This document shows, piece by piece, positions 25,569-34,209 of a stretch of 64,000 bases of DNA (position 1 is its first letter; each line of letters starts with the position of its first letter). Under the pieces are notes generated by a model. The model had not been told where the DNA came from. It saw nothing but the letters and a program-made list of their open reading frames with translations, and did not search any database. Source of the stretch: Streptomyces cellulosae (GTDB lineage Bacteria > Actinomycetota > Actinomycetes > Streptomycetales > Streptomycetaceae); assembly GCF_000721105.1 (NCBI RefSeq), contig NZ_JOEV01000039.1, positions 62,001 to 126,000 on the forward strand, written 5' to 3'. The translations under genes were made by a program, and so were the position numbers.

Positions 25569-26969
25569 TCAGCTCCAGCGCGGCGCGTCCGCTCCCCATG
25601 GACCCGGCGGTCGCGTCCAGTCGGGTGGTCCGCCCGCGAAGGAGAGCGGTGAGCGCGCGTACCGCAGCCGCCCCAGCGCGCTGTCCGCCTCGGCCAGCCA
25701 GGGCCCGGCCCCGTCGTACACCGTCCCGCCCGCCCCGTCGTACGACGTCTCGCCCGCCCGGTCGTGCCCGACGCCGTTCATCAGCCACTGCGCCGTCCCT
25801 GCGAGCGCCAGCCGTACGACCCTGCTGCCACCCTCGTGCGACTGTTCGGTCAGCGCCCGCAGCACCGCCGCGGCGAGCAGATACCCCGTCCCGTGGTCCA
25901 GCGCCTGTGCGGGCAGGGCACCGGGCTTCTCCGGGGAACCTTCGGCCGCGGCGATCCCGGTGGCCACCTGCACCAGGCTGTCGAACCCACGCCGCCCGGC
26001 CCACGGTCCGTACGCGCCCCACGCGGACAGTTGCGCCACGACCACCCCCGGCCGCCGCTCGGCCAGCGCCCGCGCAGACAGCCCGAACCGGTCCAGCGCG
26101 CCCGGGCGGTAGCCGGTGACGACCACGTCCGCCGCCGCGAGCAACTCCTCGAAGGCCCGCCCGTCGGCCGCGAGGTCGAGGGTCGCCGACCGCTTCCCGA
26201 AGCCCGTGTCGGCGTGCGCATCGGGGATTTCGGGCACCTGCGGGGCATCCACCCGCAGCACGTCCGCGCCCAGGAGGGCGAGGGTGCGGGTGGCGACCGG
26301 GCCCGCGATGACCCGCGTCAGGTCCAGGACGCGCAGCCGGGCGGCGGGCAGCAGGGGAGTGCCGTCGTCGCCGGGGGCGATCGGCGCGAGCACGCGCGCG
26401 GGCGCCGAGTCCAGCCGCTCGCGCTCCACCAGCGGGCGTGCGGCCACCGCGGCACCCTGTGCGTGCGCGGCCCACTCCTCGGGTGTGCGCAGGGCCACGG
26501 CGAGGCCGCCGGCCGCGTACACGGCCTCCTCGACCTCCAGGGCGGACCGCTCGGCGAGCGCCGACTCGACGGAGGGGACCCGCCCTTCGGGCAGGCCCAG
26601 GGCGGCGAGCAGCCGCTGTCGGTGATGCGGATAGTTCGCGTGCGTGCGCACCCACCCGTCCGCCGTCCGCCAGAACCGGGACAGCGGGGCGAAGGCGACC
26701 GGTGCCCGGCCGTCGATCAGCAGATGCCGCTCGCTGACGAACGTGGTCGCGACGGCCCCGTCGTCCACCCGCACCGCGGGCAGCTCGATTCCGGCCCGCC
26801 GCGCCCCGAGTTCGGCGGCCGCCAGCGCGCAGACGCCGACGCAGGCCCGCGCCAACTCGCGTACGGGAAGGCGCCCCTGAAGAGCGCCCTCCCGCACGAC
26901 GGTCGACACGCGGGAGAGCCGGGCAGGATCGCCGCCCAGCTCGGACCAGGCCGTCTCGATGTCAGTCAT
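25569..26969 (-). CDS. CoA-transferase, CaiB/BaiF family (class III)
   Basis: 466 aa from ATG 26969. The family core occupies the second half: LRVLDLTRVIAGPVATRTLALLGADVLRVDAPQ, FGKRSATLDLAADGRAFEELLAAADVVVTGYRPGALDRFGL, VVAQLSAWG and ALDHGTGYLLAAAVLRAL. The N-terminal ~190 residues are a diverged partner half. Class III enzymes move CoA between carboxylic acids through an enzyme-bound anhydride; substrates are unknown. CATAGT lies 6 nt before the ATG, suggesting leaderless transcription, and a perfect 6-3-6 palindrome overlaps it, so a repressor probably binds there. Confidence 0.87.
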   Translation of the reverse strand: MTDIETAWSELGGDPARLSRVSTVVREGALQGRLPVRELARACVGVCALAAAELGARRAGIELPAVRVDDGAVATTFVSERHLLIDGRAPVAFAPLSRFWRTADGWVRTHANYPHHRQRLLAALGLPEGRVPSVESALAERSALEVEEAVYAAGGLAVALRTPEEWAAHAQGAAVAARPLVERERLDSAPARVLAPIAPGDDGTPLLPAARLRVLDLTRVIAGPVATRTLALLGADVLRVDAPQVPEIPDAHADTGFGKRSATLDLAADGRAFEELLAAADVVVTGYRPGALDRFGLSARALAERRPGVVVAQLSAWGAYGPWAGRRGFDSLVQVATGIAAAEGSPEKPGALPAQALDHGTGYLLAAAVLRALTEQSHEGGSRVVRLALAGTAQWLMNGVGHDRAGETSYDGAGGTVYDGAGPWLAEADSALGRLRYARSPLSFAGGPPDWTRPPGPWGADAPRWS

Positions 26970-26970
26970 G

Positions 26971-26985
26971 ACTGCACTATGCAGT
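26971..26985. promoter_or_regulatory. Palindromic operator candidate at the CoA-transferase promoter
   Basis: ACTGCA-CTA-TGCAGT, a perfect 6-bp inverted repeat with a 3-nt centre, starts 2 nt upstream of the ATG and overlaps the putative -10. Confidence 0.55.
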
Positions 26986-27033
26986 ATTGACCGAATCAAC
27001 AGATGAGGCCGGTCCGCCCAGGCCAACCACGTT

Positions 27034-27081
27034 GATCAGCGAGATCAGCGAGATCAGGTTGATCACGCTGAACAGTTGATC
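27034..27081. repeat. Phased GATC array (9-nt period)
   Basis: GATC starts at 27034, 27043, 27052 and 27061, exactly 9 nt apart (GATCAGCGA-like units), with a fifth at 27078. It lies between the subtilase stop and the CoA-transferase start, 64-112 nt upstream of the latter. It is a candidate multi-site for a GATC-binding protein such as Gbn. Confidence 0.7.
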
Positions 27082-27089
27082 CGGTCGAG

Positions 27090-28667
27090 CTACTTGGTCA
27101 CGGCGTCCAGTGCGTCCGCCATGCCCCAGCCGTAGAAGCCGTTGCGGTTCTTCGAGCCCTCGCACACCGCGTCGACCTTGCCGTCACGGTCGATGTCGTA
27201 CGGCTTCGTGCACGGCGTGCCGTCGGCCTCGGCGTACAGCAGCGCCTTGACCAGGGCCGACGAGGCGTACGGGTGCGTCGACTTGATCAATGCGGCGACG
27301 GCCGCCACGTGCGGGCTCGCCATCGACGTACCGGCCATGTAGCCCCACTTGCCGCCGGGCAGCGTGCCCAGGATCAGACCGCTCGTCGCGGGCGGCGCCG
27401 GCGTCTGGTAGGCCGTCGAGTCGCCGCCGGGCGCGGCGATGTCGATGATCCCCAGGCCGTAGTTGGAGAACGACGACTTGAGGCCCTTGGCACCGGTCGC
27501 CGCGACCGTCACCACACCCGGCAACTGGGTCGGTATGTCAAGGCACTTCGACGGGTCCACCACGCGGTCCGAGGGCGTGCCGTCGTTCGGCGAGGACGGG
27601 TCGGTTATCTCGTCGGCCGCGAGGTCGTAGTTCTCGTTGCCGGCCGCGGCCACGTTGACCGTGCCCTTCTTCTCCGCGTACCGCGAGGCCCGGGAGACGG
27701 CGTCCACGAGCGCCTTCTGGTCCGGGTCGTCGGTGCAGTTGAAGTACCAGGGGTCGGTGTAGTAGCTGTTGTTGGTGACGTCGACGCCGTGCGTGGCCGC
27801 CCACATGAAGCCGCAGACCACGGCCTCGGTGTAGAAGTAGCCGGCGGTGGTGGACACCTTGATGCCGGCGACCTTCACGCCGGGTGCCACACCGGTCATG
27901 CCGACGCCGTTCTTGGCGGCCGCGATCTCACCGGCCACGTGCGTGCCGTGCGGGCTCTCCTCCGCGCTCGGCCGCCACGCCCCGGCGGTGGTGTCCGGCT
28001 TGCCCGTCACACAGTTGACGGAGGCGGCTCGGTCGAAGTTCGGCGCGATGTCCGGGTGTGTGTCGTCGACACCGGTGTCGATCACACCGACCGTCACCTT
28101 GCTGCTGCCCAGTGACTTCTCGTGCGCCTTGTCCGCCTTGATGGCCGGCAGGTCCCACTGCAGGGACTCCAGCGGGTCCTGCCCGGCGGCCGCCTTGGAC
28201 TCGGCGGCGGCGACCTCCGTGGCGCTGAGCGCCTTCGGCGTCCCCAGGTCGGTCGTCGACTGCGCGGGCAGCGGCGCGTTGCGCGTGTTGCCGGCCGAGT
28301 CGACGCCCTTCACCTTGCGGACGGTCTTGGCGAAGTCCGGGTTCGAGGAGTGGACGACGATGACGCCGATCTGGTTGTACGACGTCACGATCGTGCCGCC
28401 GGCCTGGGTGATGGCCTTCTTGATGTGGGCGGAGGGGCCGTGCCCGGGGCGGACGTTGACGACATAGCTGAGGGCGGTGGCGTCGGCGGTCCCCGCCGAG
28501 GTGAGGATGTCGTTCACGGCGCCGGTGACACCGGCCACGGTGCCGGGCACGTCGGCCGCGGACGACGCGGCCGCCGTGGACGTGGGCAGGAACGCCAGGG
28601 CCGTGGCGGTGGCCATGCCGAGCGGGATCGTGATCGCGCGCCGGTAGCGGGGGTGAGGCGCTGTCAT
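27090..28667 (-). CDS. Secreted S8 (subtilisin-like) serine protease
   Basis: 525 aa from ATG 28667. Signal peptide (~1-35: basic start, ITIPLGMATATALAFLPTSTAAA). A pro-region (~60-125) resembles an I9 inhibitor domain (ALSYVVNVRPG... IGVIVVHSSNPDFAK). The catalytic domain holds Asp197 (VIDTGVDDTHPD), His240 (PHGTHVAG), the oxyanion Asn in AAAGNENY, and Ser448 (GTSMASPH). Near the C-terminus, YDIDRDGKVDAVCEG reads like an EF-hand/dockerin-type calcium loop, with a Cys pair nearby. It degrades extracellular protein. It is the downstream copy of a tandem pair, 114 nt from its paralogue. Confidence 0.93.
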   Translation of the reverse strand: MTAPHPRYRRAITIPLGMATATALAFLPTSTAAASSAADVPGTVAGVTGAVNDILTSAGTADATALSYVVNVRPGHGPSAHIKKAITQAGGTIVTSYNQIGVIVVHSSNPDFAKTVRKVKGVDSAGNTRNAPLPAQSTTDLGTPKALSATEVAAAESKAAAGQDPLESLQWDLPAIKADKAHEKSLGSSKVTVGVIDTGVDDTHPDIAPNFDRAASVNCVTGKPDTTAGAWRPSAEESPHGTHVAGEIAAAKNGVGMTGVAPGVKVAGIKVSTTAGYFYTEAVVCGFMWAATHGVDVTNNSYYTDPWYFNCTDDPDQKALVDAVSRASRYAEKKGTVNVAAAGNENYDLAADEITDPSSPNDGTPSDRVVDPSKCLDIPTQLPGVVTVAATGAKGLKSSFSNYGLGIIDIAAPGGDSTAYQTPAPPATSGLILGTLPGGKWGYMAGTSMASPHVAAVAALIKSTHPYASSALVKALLYAEADGTPCTKPYDIDRDGKVDAVCEGSKNRNGFYGWGMADALDAVTK

Positions 28668-28781
28668 GTGTCAGTGTCTCCAGTCGTTCGAGAAATCCGA
28701 GAGATGGGCGGTCCGTGTGGGAAGTGAGAAGGCACAGGGACGCCGTGGACAACGCCGGGCCGGGCGCCGTGCGTCGGGCGG

Positions 28782-30311
28782 CTACTTCACCGCGCGCAGC
28801 GCGTCGACGATGCCGAACCCGTAGAAACCGTTGACGCGCCTGCCGCCCTCGCACACCGCGTCCTGCGTGCCGTCGCCGTCCTGGTCGTACACGGCCGGGC
28901 AACCGGGGTTGTCCGCCTGCGCCTTGAGCAGCGCCTGCAGCTGGGCCGGGCCGGCGTACGGGTACTTCGACTTCAGCAGCGCGGCGACACCGGCGGCGTG
29001 CGGCGAGGCCATCGACGTGCCCTGCAGGAACGCGTACTGGCCGTTCGGCATGGTGGACAGGATGCGGCCGTCCTTCGACGGCGTGTCGGGCAGCTGGTAG
29101 CGCCGGTCGCCGCCGGGCGCCGCGATGTCGACGACGCCCTTGCCGTACGAGGAGTAGTACGACTTCAGGTTCTGCACGCCCGTCGCGCTGACCGTGACGA
29201 CACCGGGCAGCTGAGTCGGCACGTCGAAGCACTCGTGCGGGTCGATGGTCCGCGTGACCGGCGTGGCGTCGTCGGGGCTGGTGTCGTCGACGATCGCGTC
29301 GGCGTCCAGGTCGTGGTTGGAGTTGCCCGCCGACGCCAGGTTGAGCGTGCCCTTCTTCTGGGCGTACAGCTGCGCCCTGTTGACCGCGTCGACGATCGCC
29401 TTCTGATCCGGATCGTCCATGCAGTTGTACAGCCAAGGATCGACGTAGTAGCTGTTGTTGGTGATCTCGACGCCGTGGTCGGCGGCGAACATGAAGGCGC
29501 ACACGACACTCTCGGGGTAGAAGAGACCGTTGTCCGGGTCGCTCACCTTGATGCCGGCGACCTTGACGCCCGGGGCCACTCCGGCGACGCCGATGCCGTT
29601 GCGGGCCGCGGCGATCTCACCGGCCACATGCGTGCCGTGGTAGTCCTCCGCGGTGTACGGGCGCCAGGCGCCCGCGCTGGTGTCCGCGACGCCGCCGACG
29701 CAGTTGGCCGACTGAGCGGCGGAGAAGTTCGGGGCGAGGTCCGGGTGGGTGTCGTCGACACCGGTGTCGATCACGGCGACGGTCACCCTGGGGCTGCCCG
29801 GGTTGATCTTCGCGGCCTTGTCGGCGCCGATCGCGCGCAGGTCCCACTGGTCGGCCTCCAGCGGCTCGCTGTCCGGCGTGCCGGCGGACGCGTTCGCCAC
29901 CTTCGCGGCCTGCTCCTTCGACAGGAACCCGGCCGCGCCCTCGTCCGTCGTCCCCGCGGAGGTCAGCGGCGTGGTGCGGGTGGCCCCCGCCGACTGCACG
30001 CCGCGCACCGCCCGTATCGCCTTGGCGAAGCCGGGGTTGGAGGAGTGGACCACGATCACGCCGATCTTCGCGTACGTCGTCACCACGGTGCCGCCGGCCG
30101 CCGGGACGGCCCGCTTCACCGACTCGACCACACGGCGGTCCACTCGGGTGTTGACGACATACGCCAGAGCCGGCGCGTCCGCCGTCGCCGCGGCGCTCTC
30201 TACGCGCGGGGCGGCCGACGCCGCCGCGGGAAGGAAGCCGAGCGAGGCCGTCAGGGACAGCGCAAGGGGCACGGCGAGGGCGAGACGGCGTCTGGAACGC
30301 AGATGAGGCAT
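28782..30311 (-). CDS. Secreted S8 serine protease, upstream paralogue
   Basis: 509 aa from ATG 30311. Same architecture as its neighbour: signal peptide (~1-34), I9-like pro-region with IGVIVVHSSNPGFAK, catalytic Asp182 (VIDTGVDDTHPD), His225 (YHGTHVAG), and Ser433 (GTSMASPH), then a calcium-like loop YDQDGDGTQDAVCEG and the shared end NGFYGFGIVDALRAVK. The pair clearly arose by tandem duplication and then diverged, mostly in the pro-region. The 114-nt gap to the next gene has no strong hairpin, so co-transcription is possible. Confidence 0.93.
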   Translation of the reverse strand: MPHLRSRRRLALAVPLALSLTASLGFLPAAASAAPRVESAAATADAPALAYVVNTRVDRRVVESVKRAVPAAGGTVVTTYAKIGVIVVHSSNPGFAKAIRAVRGVQSAGATRTTPLTSAGTTDEGAAGFLSKEQAAKVANASAGTPDSEPLEADQWDLRAIGADKAAKINPGSPRVTVAVIDTGVDDTHPDLAPNFSAAQSANCVGGVADTSAGAWRPYTAEDYHGTHVAGEIAAARNGIGVAGVAPGVKVAGIKVSDPDNGLFYPESVVCAFMFAADHGVEITNNSYYVDPWLYNCMDDPDQKAIVDAVNRAQLYAQKKGTLNLASAGNSNHDLDADAIVDDTSPDDATPVTRTIDPHECFDVPTQLPGVVTVSATGVQNLKSYYSSYGKGVVDIAAPGGDRRYQLPDTPSKDGRILSTMPNGQYAFLQGTSMASPHAAGVAALLKSKYPYAGPAQLQALLKAQADNPGCPAVYDQDGDGTQDAVCEGGRRVNGFYGFGIVDALRAVK

Positions 30312-30414
30312 GGGGTCTCCACTTCATCCGGGAGCGCATCCGGAAACGAAACCGGCCCGAGGCACAGGTGGGCCCGGGCAGGTACATGACGGGTGGTGCA
30401 CGCTTGAAGCTATC

Positions 30415-30461
30415 TTCCGAAGTCGCTGGCCAGCAATGACCTTTGGCAGGTGACTTCGGAA
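30415..30461. promoter_or_regulatory. Spaced inverted repeat between protease and DUF485 genes
   Basis: TTCCGAAGTC (30415-30424) and GACTTCGGAA (30452-30461) are perfect 10-nt arms separated by 27 nt, in the 265-nt divergent region. It may be a dimer operator with two half-sites or a looped structure. Confidence 0.5.
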
Positions 30462-30576
30462 AGAAGCCCTCGTTGTTGAACCGGTCCTCGCGCGCCGCCG
30501 TGACCTTGGACAGGGAGCGTGAGGACACTCGCCCCTGATCCCCGTCACAACCGCATCCGCAACGCGAGGAGACTCC

Positions 30577-30933
30577 GTGGCCACCGACGCACCGCCCCCC
30601 TCGAAAGAGCAACACAAACTCCCCTCACCCGAGGAGTTCACCGAGGTGCAGGAGAGCGCGGAGTTCGGTGAACTGCGCCGCTCCTACCGCTCCTTCGCCT
30701 TTCCGCTGACCGTCGGCTTCATCGCCTGGTACCTGCTGTACGTCCTGCTGTCGAACTACGCGGGCGACTTCATGGGCACCAAGGTCGTCGGCAACATCAA
30801 CGTGGCCCTGGTCCTCGGCCTCGCCCAGTTCCTCACCACGTTCCTCATCGCCTGGTGGTACGCCCACCACGCGGCCGCCACGTTCGACCCCAAGGCGGAA
30901 GCCATCAAGTCCCGTATGGAGGACGGCGCATGA
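30577..30933 (+). CDS. DUF485 membrane protein (symporter partner)
   Basis: 118 aa from GTG 30577 with GCGAGGAGA upstream. Two helices (FAFPLTVGFIAWYLLYVLLSNYAGDF and NINVALVLGLAQFLTTFLIAWWYAHHAA) and a conserved short linker MGTKVVG, as in DUF485/YjcH, the small partner of ActP-type symporters. The stop overlaps the next start (ATGA at 30930-30933), consistent with a coupled transporter unit. Confidence 0.9.
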   Translation: MATDAPPPSKEQHKLPSPEEFTEVQESAEFGELRRSYRSFAFPLTVGFIAWYLLYVLLSNYAGDFMGTKVVGNINVALVLGLAQFLTTFLIAWWYAHHAAATFDPKAEAIKSRMEDGA

Positions 30934-32552
30934 GCCCCGCGATCACCACCCTGGCCGCCGGTGAGGCCAGCGAGCACCGCACGCTGATCATCTCCCTGTT
31001 CGCGGTGTTCGTCGTCGCGACCCTCGTCATCACGGTCTGGGCCGGACGCCAGACCAAGGACGCCGCCGACTTCTACGCGGGCGGACGGCAGTTCACCGGC
31101 TTCCAGAACGGACTCGCCGTCTCCGGCGACTACATGTCCGCGGCGTCCTTCCTCGGCATCGCGGGCGCCATCGCCCTCTTCGGCTACGACGGCTTCCTGT
31201 ACTCCATCGGCTTCCTGGTCGCCTGGCTCGTCGCCCTGCTCCTGGTCGCCGAACCGCTGCGCAACTCGGGCCGCTACACAATGGGCGACGTCCTCGCCTA
31301 CCGGATGCGCCAACGCCCGGTCCGCACCGCGGCCGGCACCTCGACGATCGTCGTGTCGATCTTCTACCTGCTGGCGCAGATGGCCGGCGCCGGTGTCCTG
31401 GTCTCGCTGCTGCTCGGCATCACCAGCGACGGCGGCAAGATCGGCATCGTGGCGCTGGTCGGCGTCCTGATGATCGTGTACGTCACCATCGGCGGCATGA
31501 AGGGCACCACCTGGGTCCAGATGGTCAAGGCCGTCCTGCTGATCGTCGGCGCCCTGCTGCTGACCTTCCTGGTCCTGCTGAAGTTCGACTTCAACGTCTC
31601 CGACCTGCTCGGCTCGGCCGCCGACAACAGCGGCAAGGGCGCCGCGTTCCTGGAGCCCGGCCTGAAGTACGGCGCCACCGGCACCACCAAGCTGGACTTC
31701 ATCTCGCTGGGCATCGCCCTGGTCCTCGGCACCGCGGGCCTGCCGCACATCCTGATCCGCTTCTACACGGTGCCCACCGCCAAGGCCGCCCGTAAGTCGG
31801 TCATCTGGGCCATCGGCCTGATCGGCGCCTTCTACCTGATGACCCTCGCCCTCGGCTTCGGCGCCGCCGCACTCATCAAGCCGGACGAGATCATCGCCTC
31901 CAACAAGGCGGGCAACACGGCGGCGCCCCTCCTGGCGCTGCACCTGGGCGGCGTCGACTCCAACTGGGGCGCCATCCTGCTCGCCACCATCTCGGCGGTA
32001 GCCTTCGCCACGATCCTCGCGGTCGTCGCCGGTCTGACCCTGGCCTCGTCCTCGTCGTTCGCCCACGACATCTACGCGAACGTCATCAAGCGCGGCCAGG
32101 CCACCGAGAAGCAGGAGATGAGCGCGGCCCGCTGGGCGACCGTCGGCATCGGCGCCGTCTCCATCGTCCTGGGCGCCCTCGCCCGCGACCTGAACGTCGC
32201 CGGCCTGGTGGCCCTGGCGTTCGCGGTCGCCGCCTCCGCCAACCTCCCGACGATCATCTACAGCCTTTTCTGGAAGCGGTTCACCACCAGCGGGGCCCTG
32301 TGGTCGATCTACGGCGGCCTCGTCACGGCGGTCGGCCTGGTGCTGTTCTCGCCGGTGGTCTCCGGCAAGCCCACGTCGATGTTCCCGGACGTCGACTTCC
32401 ACTGGTTCCCGCTGGAGAACCCCGGCCTCATCTCGATCCCGGTCGGCTTCCTGCTGGGCATCGTCGGCACCTACCTCTCCAAGGAGGAGCCGAACAAAGC
32501 CAAGTACGCGGAGCTGGAGGTGCGGTCCCTCACCGGCACCGGTGCCCACTGA
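30930..32552 (+). CDS. actP: Cation/acetate symporter-type SSS transporter
   Basis: 540 aa from ATG 30930 in a 4-nt overlap. Thirteen hydrophobic segments. ActP landmarks: VTVWAGRQTKDAADFYAGGRQFTGFQNGLAVSGDYMSAASFLGIAGAIALFGYDGFLYSIGFLVAWLVALLLVAEPLRNSGRYTMGD, with a Na-binding SAASFLG-type loop, and LGTAGLPHILIRFYTVPTAKAARKS. Together with the DUF485 partner it probably imports acetate or another short monocarboxylate. A 15-bp hairpin ends the operon at 32578. Substrate inferred from family. Confidence 0.9.
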   Translation: MSPAITTLAAGEASEHRTLIISLFAVFVVATLVITVWAGRQTKDAADFYAGGRQFTGFQNGLAVSGDYMSAASFLGIAGAIALFGYDGFLYSIGFLVAWLVALLLVAEPLRNSGRYTMGDVLAYRMRQRPVRTAAGTSTIVVSIFYLLAQMAGAGVLVSLLLGITSDGGKIGIVALVGVLMIVYVTIGGMKGTTWVQMVKAVLLIVGALLLTFLVLLKFDFNVSDLLGSAADNSGKGAAFLEPGLKYGATGTTKLDFISLGIALVLGTAGLPHILIRFYTVPTAKAARKSVIWAIGLIGAFYLMTLALGFGAAALIKPDEIIASNKAGNTAAPLLALHLGGVDSNWGAILLATISAVAFATILAVVAGLTLASSSSFAHDIYANVIKRGQATEKQEMSAARWATVGIGAVSIVLGALARDLNVAGLVALAFAVAASANLPTIIYSLFWKRFTTSGALWSIYGGLVTAVGLVLFSPVVSGKPTSMFPDVDFHWFPLENPGLISIPVGFLLGIVGTYLSKEEPNKAKYAELEVRSLTGTGAH

Positions 32553-32577
32553 TCCCGACACCGGGGTCCGCCCCTGA

Positions 32578-32611
32578 GCGGCCGCGTCGTAGCTCCCTAC
32601 GACGCGGCCGC
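32578..32611. terminator. Strong hairpin terminator after the actP-like gene
   Basis: A perfect 15-bp stem (GCGGCCGCGTCGTAG / CTACGACGCGGCCGC) with a 4-nt loop CTCC, 25 nt past the stop. Confidence 0.85.
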
Positions 32612-32729
32612 GCCCTGTTCCGGCGCATCGGGGGGCATCGGGCTCTGGCGATGTCAGTGCTGTCGCGTAGGCTCGCAGGTGTCGAACAACTGTGATCCGT
32701 TCATGTGATTCGCGAGGGAGGGGGCCCAC

Positions 32730-33719
32730 GTGCTCACCGACACCTACGGCCGGGTGGCCACCGACCTGAGGGTCTCGCTGACCGACCGCTGCAACCTGCG
32801 GTGCACCTACTGCATGCCCGAGGAGGGACTGCAGTGGCTGGCCAAGCCGGACCTGCTCACGGACGACGAGATCGTCCGTCTGATCGACATCGCCGTCACC
32901 TCGCTCGGCATCGAAGAGGTCCGCTTCACCGGCGGTGAGCCTCTCCTGCGCCCCGGCCTGGTCGGCATCGTCGAGCGGGTCGGCGCCCTGGAGCCGCGCC
33001 CCCAGATGTCCCTCACCACCAACGGCATCGGTCTGGGGCGCACCGCGACCGCCCTGAAGACGGCCGGCCTCGACCGGGTCAACGTCTCCCTGGACACGCT
33101 CCGGCCGGACGTCTTCAAGACCCTCACCCGCCGCGACCGCCACCAGGACGTCATCGCCGGCCTGGAAGCCGCCCGCGACGCCGGCCTGACCCCGGTCAAG
33201 GTCAACGCGGTCCTGATGCCGGGGTTCAACGAGGACGAGGCCCCGGACCTGCTGGCCTGGGCGGTGGAGCACGACTACGAACTGCGCTTCATCGAGCAGA
33301 TGCCCCTGGACGCCCAGCACGGCTGGAAGCGCGACGGCATGGTCACCGCGGGGGACATCCTCGCCTCCCTGCGTACCCGCTTCGAGCTCACCGAGGAGGG
33401 CTCCGACGCACGCGGATCGGCCCCCGCCGAGCGCTGGATCGTCGACGGCGGCCCGCACCGCGTCGGTGTCATCGCCTCCGTCACCCGCCCCTTCTGCGCG
33501 GCCTGCGACCGCACTCGCCTGACGGCCGACGGCCAGGTGCGCACCTGCCTGTTCGCCCGCGAGGAGACCGACCTGCGCGCGGCCCTGCGCTCCGGCGCAC
33601 CCGACGAGGAGATCGCCCGCCTGTGGCGCCTGGCGATGTGGGGCAAGAAGGCGGGCGCGGGCCTCGACGACCCGACGTTCGTCCAGCCCGACCGGCCGAT
33701 GTCGGCGATCGGGGGCTAG
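32730..33719 (+). CDS. moaA: GTP 3',8-cyclase MoaA
   Basis: 329 aa from GTG 32730 with GAGGGAGGG upstream. N-terminal radical-SAM cluster Cys21-x3-Cys25-x2-Cys28 (DRCNLRCTYCMP), SAM motif FTGGEPLLR, and the C-terminal second 4Fe-4S site Cys256-x2-Cys259 ... Cys273 (PFCAACDRTRLTADGQVRTC). It ends in the characteristic -Gly-Gly (SAIGG). Catalyses the first step of molybdenum cofactor synthesis from GTP with MoaC. No other moa gene is adjacent. Confidence 0.97.
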   Translation: MLTDTYGRVATDLRVSLTDRCNLRCTYCMPEEGLQWLAKPDLLTDDEIVRLIDIAVTSLGIEEVRFTGGEPLLRPGLVGIVERVGALEPRPQMSLTTNGIGLGRTATALKTAGLDRVNVSLDTLRPDVFKTLTRRDRHQDVIAGLEAARDAGLTPVKVNAVLMPGFNEDEAPDLLAWAVEHDYELRFIEQMPLDAQHGWKRDGMVTAGDILASLRTRFELTEEGSDARGSAPAERWIVDGGPHRVGVIASVTRPFCAACDRTRLTADGQVRTCLFAREETDLRAALRSGAPDEEIARLWRLAMWGKKAGAGLDDPTFVQPDRPMSAIGG

Positions 33720-33729
33720 GCCAGGCACC

Positions 33730-33756
33730 GGGGGGCCCGACCAGGTCAGGCCCCCC
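33730..33756. terminator. Hairpin between moaA and the convergent small gene
   Basis: An 8-bp G/C stem (GGGGGGCC / GGCCCCCC) with an 11-nt loop sits between convergent stops. A C-run follows. Confidence 0.6.
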
Positions 33757-33768
33757 CCGAGGCAGGTC

Positions 33769-33987
33769 CTAGGCCCCTTCCGGGGACTCCCACTCCTTCA
33801 GCGGGACCACGTCCTTCAGGAAGCCCCGCACCCCGAGGAACTGCGACAGATGCTCGCGATGCTCCTCACAGGCCAGCCAGGTCTTGCGCCGCTGAGGCGT
33901 ATGCAGCTTGGGGTTGTTCCACGCGAGCACCCACACAGCGTCGACACGGCATCCCTTGGCGGAACAGATGGGGGTCTCGTCACTCAC
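33769..33987 (-). CDS. Small conserved cysteine-containing protein
   Basis: 72 aa: MSDETPICSAKGCRVDAVWVLAWNNPKLHTPQRRKTWLACEEHREHL followed by a Lys/Glu-rich end. Cys8, Cys13, Cys40 and His43 look like a single zinc site. Streptomyces annotations sometimes call this 'acetone carboxylase', which the sequence does not support. Probably a small zinc-binding protein of unknown role, convergent with moaA. Confidence 0.78.
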   Translation of the reverse strand: MSDETPICSAKGCRVDAVWVLAWNNPKLHTPQRRKTWLACEEHREHLSQFLGVRGFLKDVVPLKEWESPEGA

Positions 33988-34209
33988 TGGTTCGTCTCAC
34001 AGGTCCACAAAAAGGCGACGCCGAGCAGCCACGGGGGGAGCTGCCCGGCGTCGGTCTGTCGCTCCGACGGGGGATGCGGAGCGCCTACGAAGTATGTCAC
34101 GGGTAACCCGTCGCCCGGCACCGGAACAACATGATTGATCTGAGCTTTTCTTGAGCTTGGCGGGTGACTGACTTCCGCTTGCAGGGCGCCCACCGGGGAC
34201 GCGCCATGA

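Noticed and set aside
30756..33728. Minus-strand frame of ~990 codons opposite actP and moaA
   Set aside because: Antisense to two well-supported genes and dominated by Gly/Asp/Gln/Val; no motif.
33769..33987. Acetone carboxylase
   Set aside because: A 72-aa protein with a single zinc-like site cannot be this multi-subunit enzyme.
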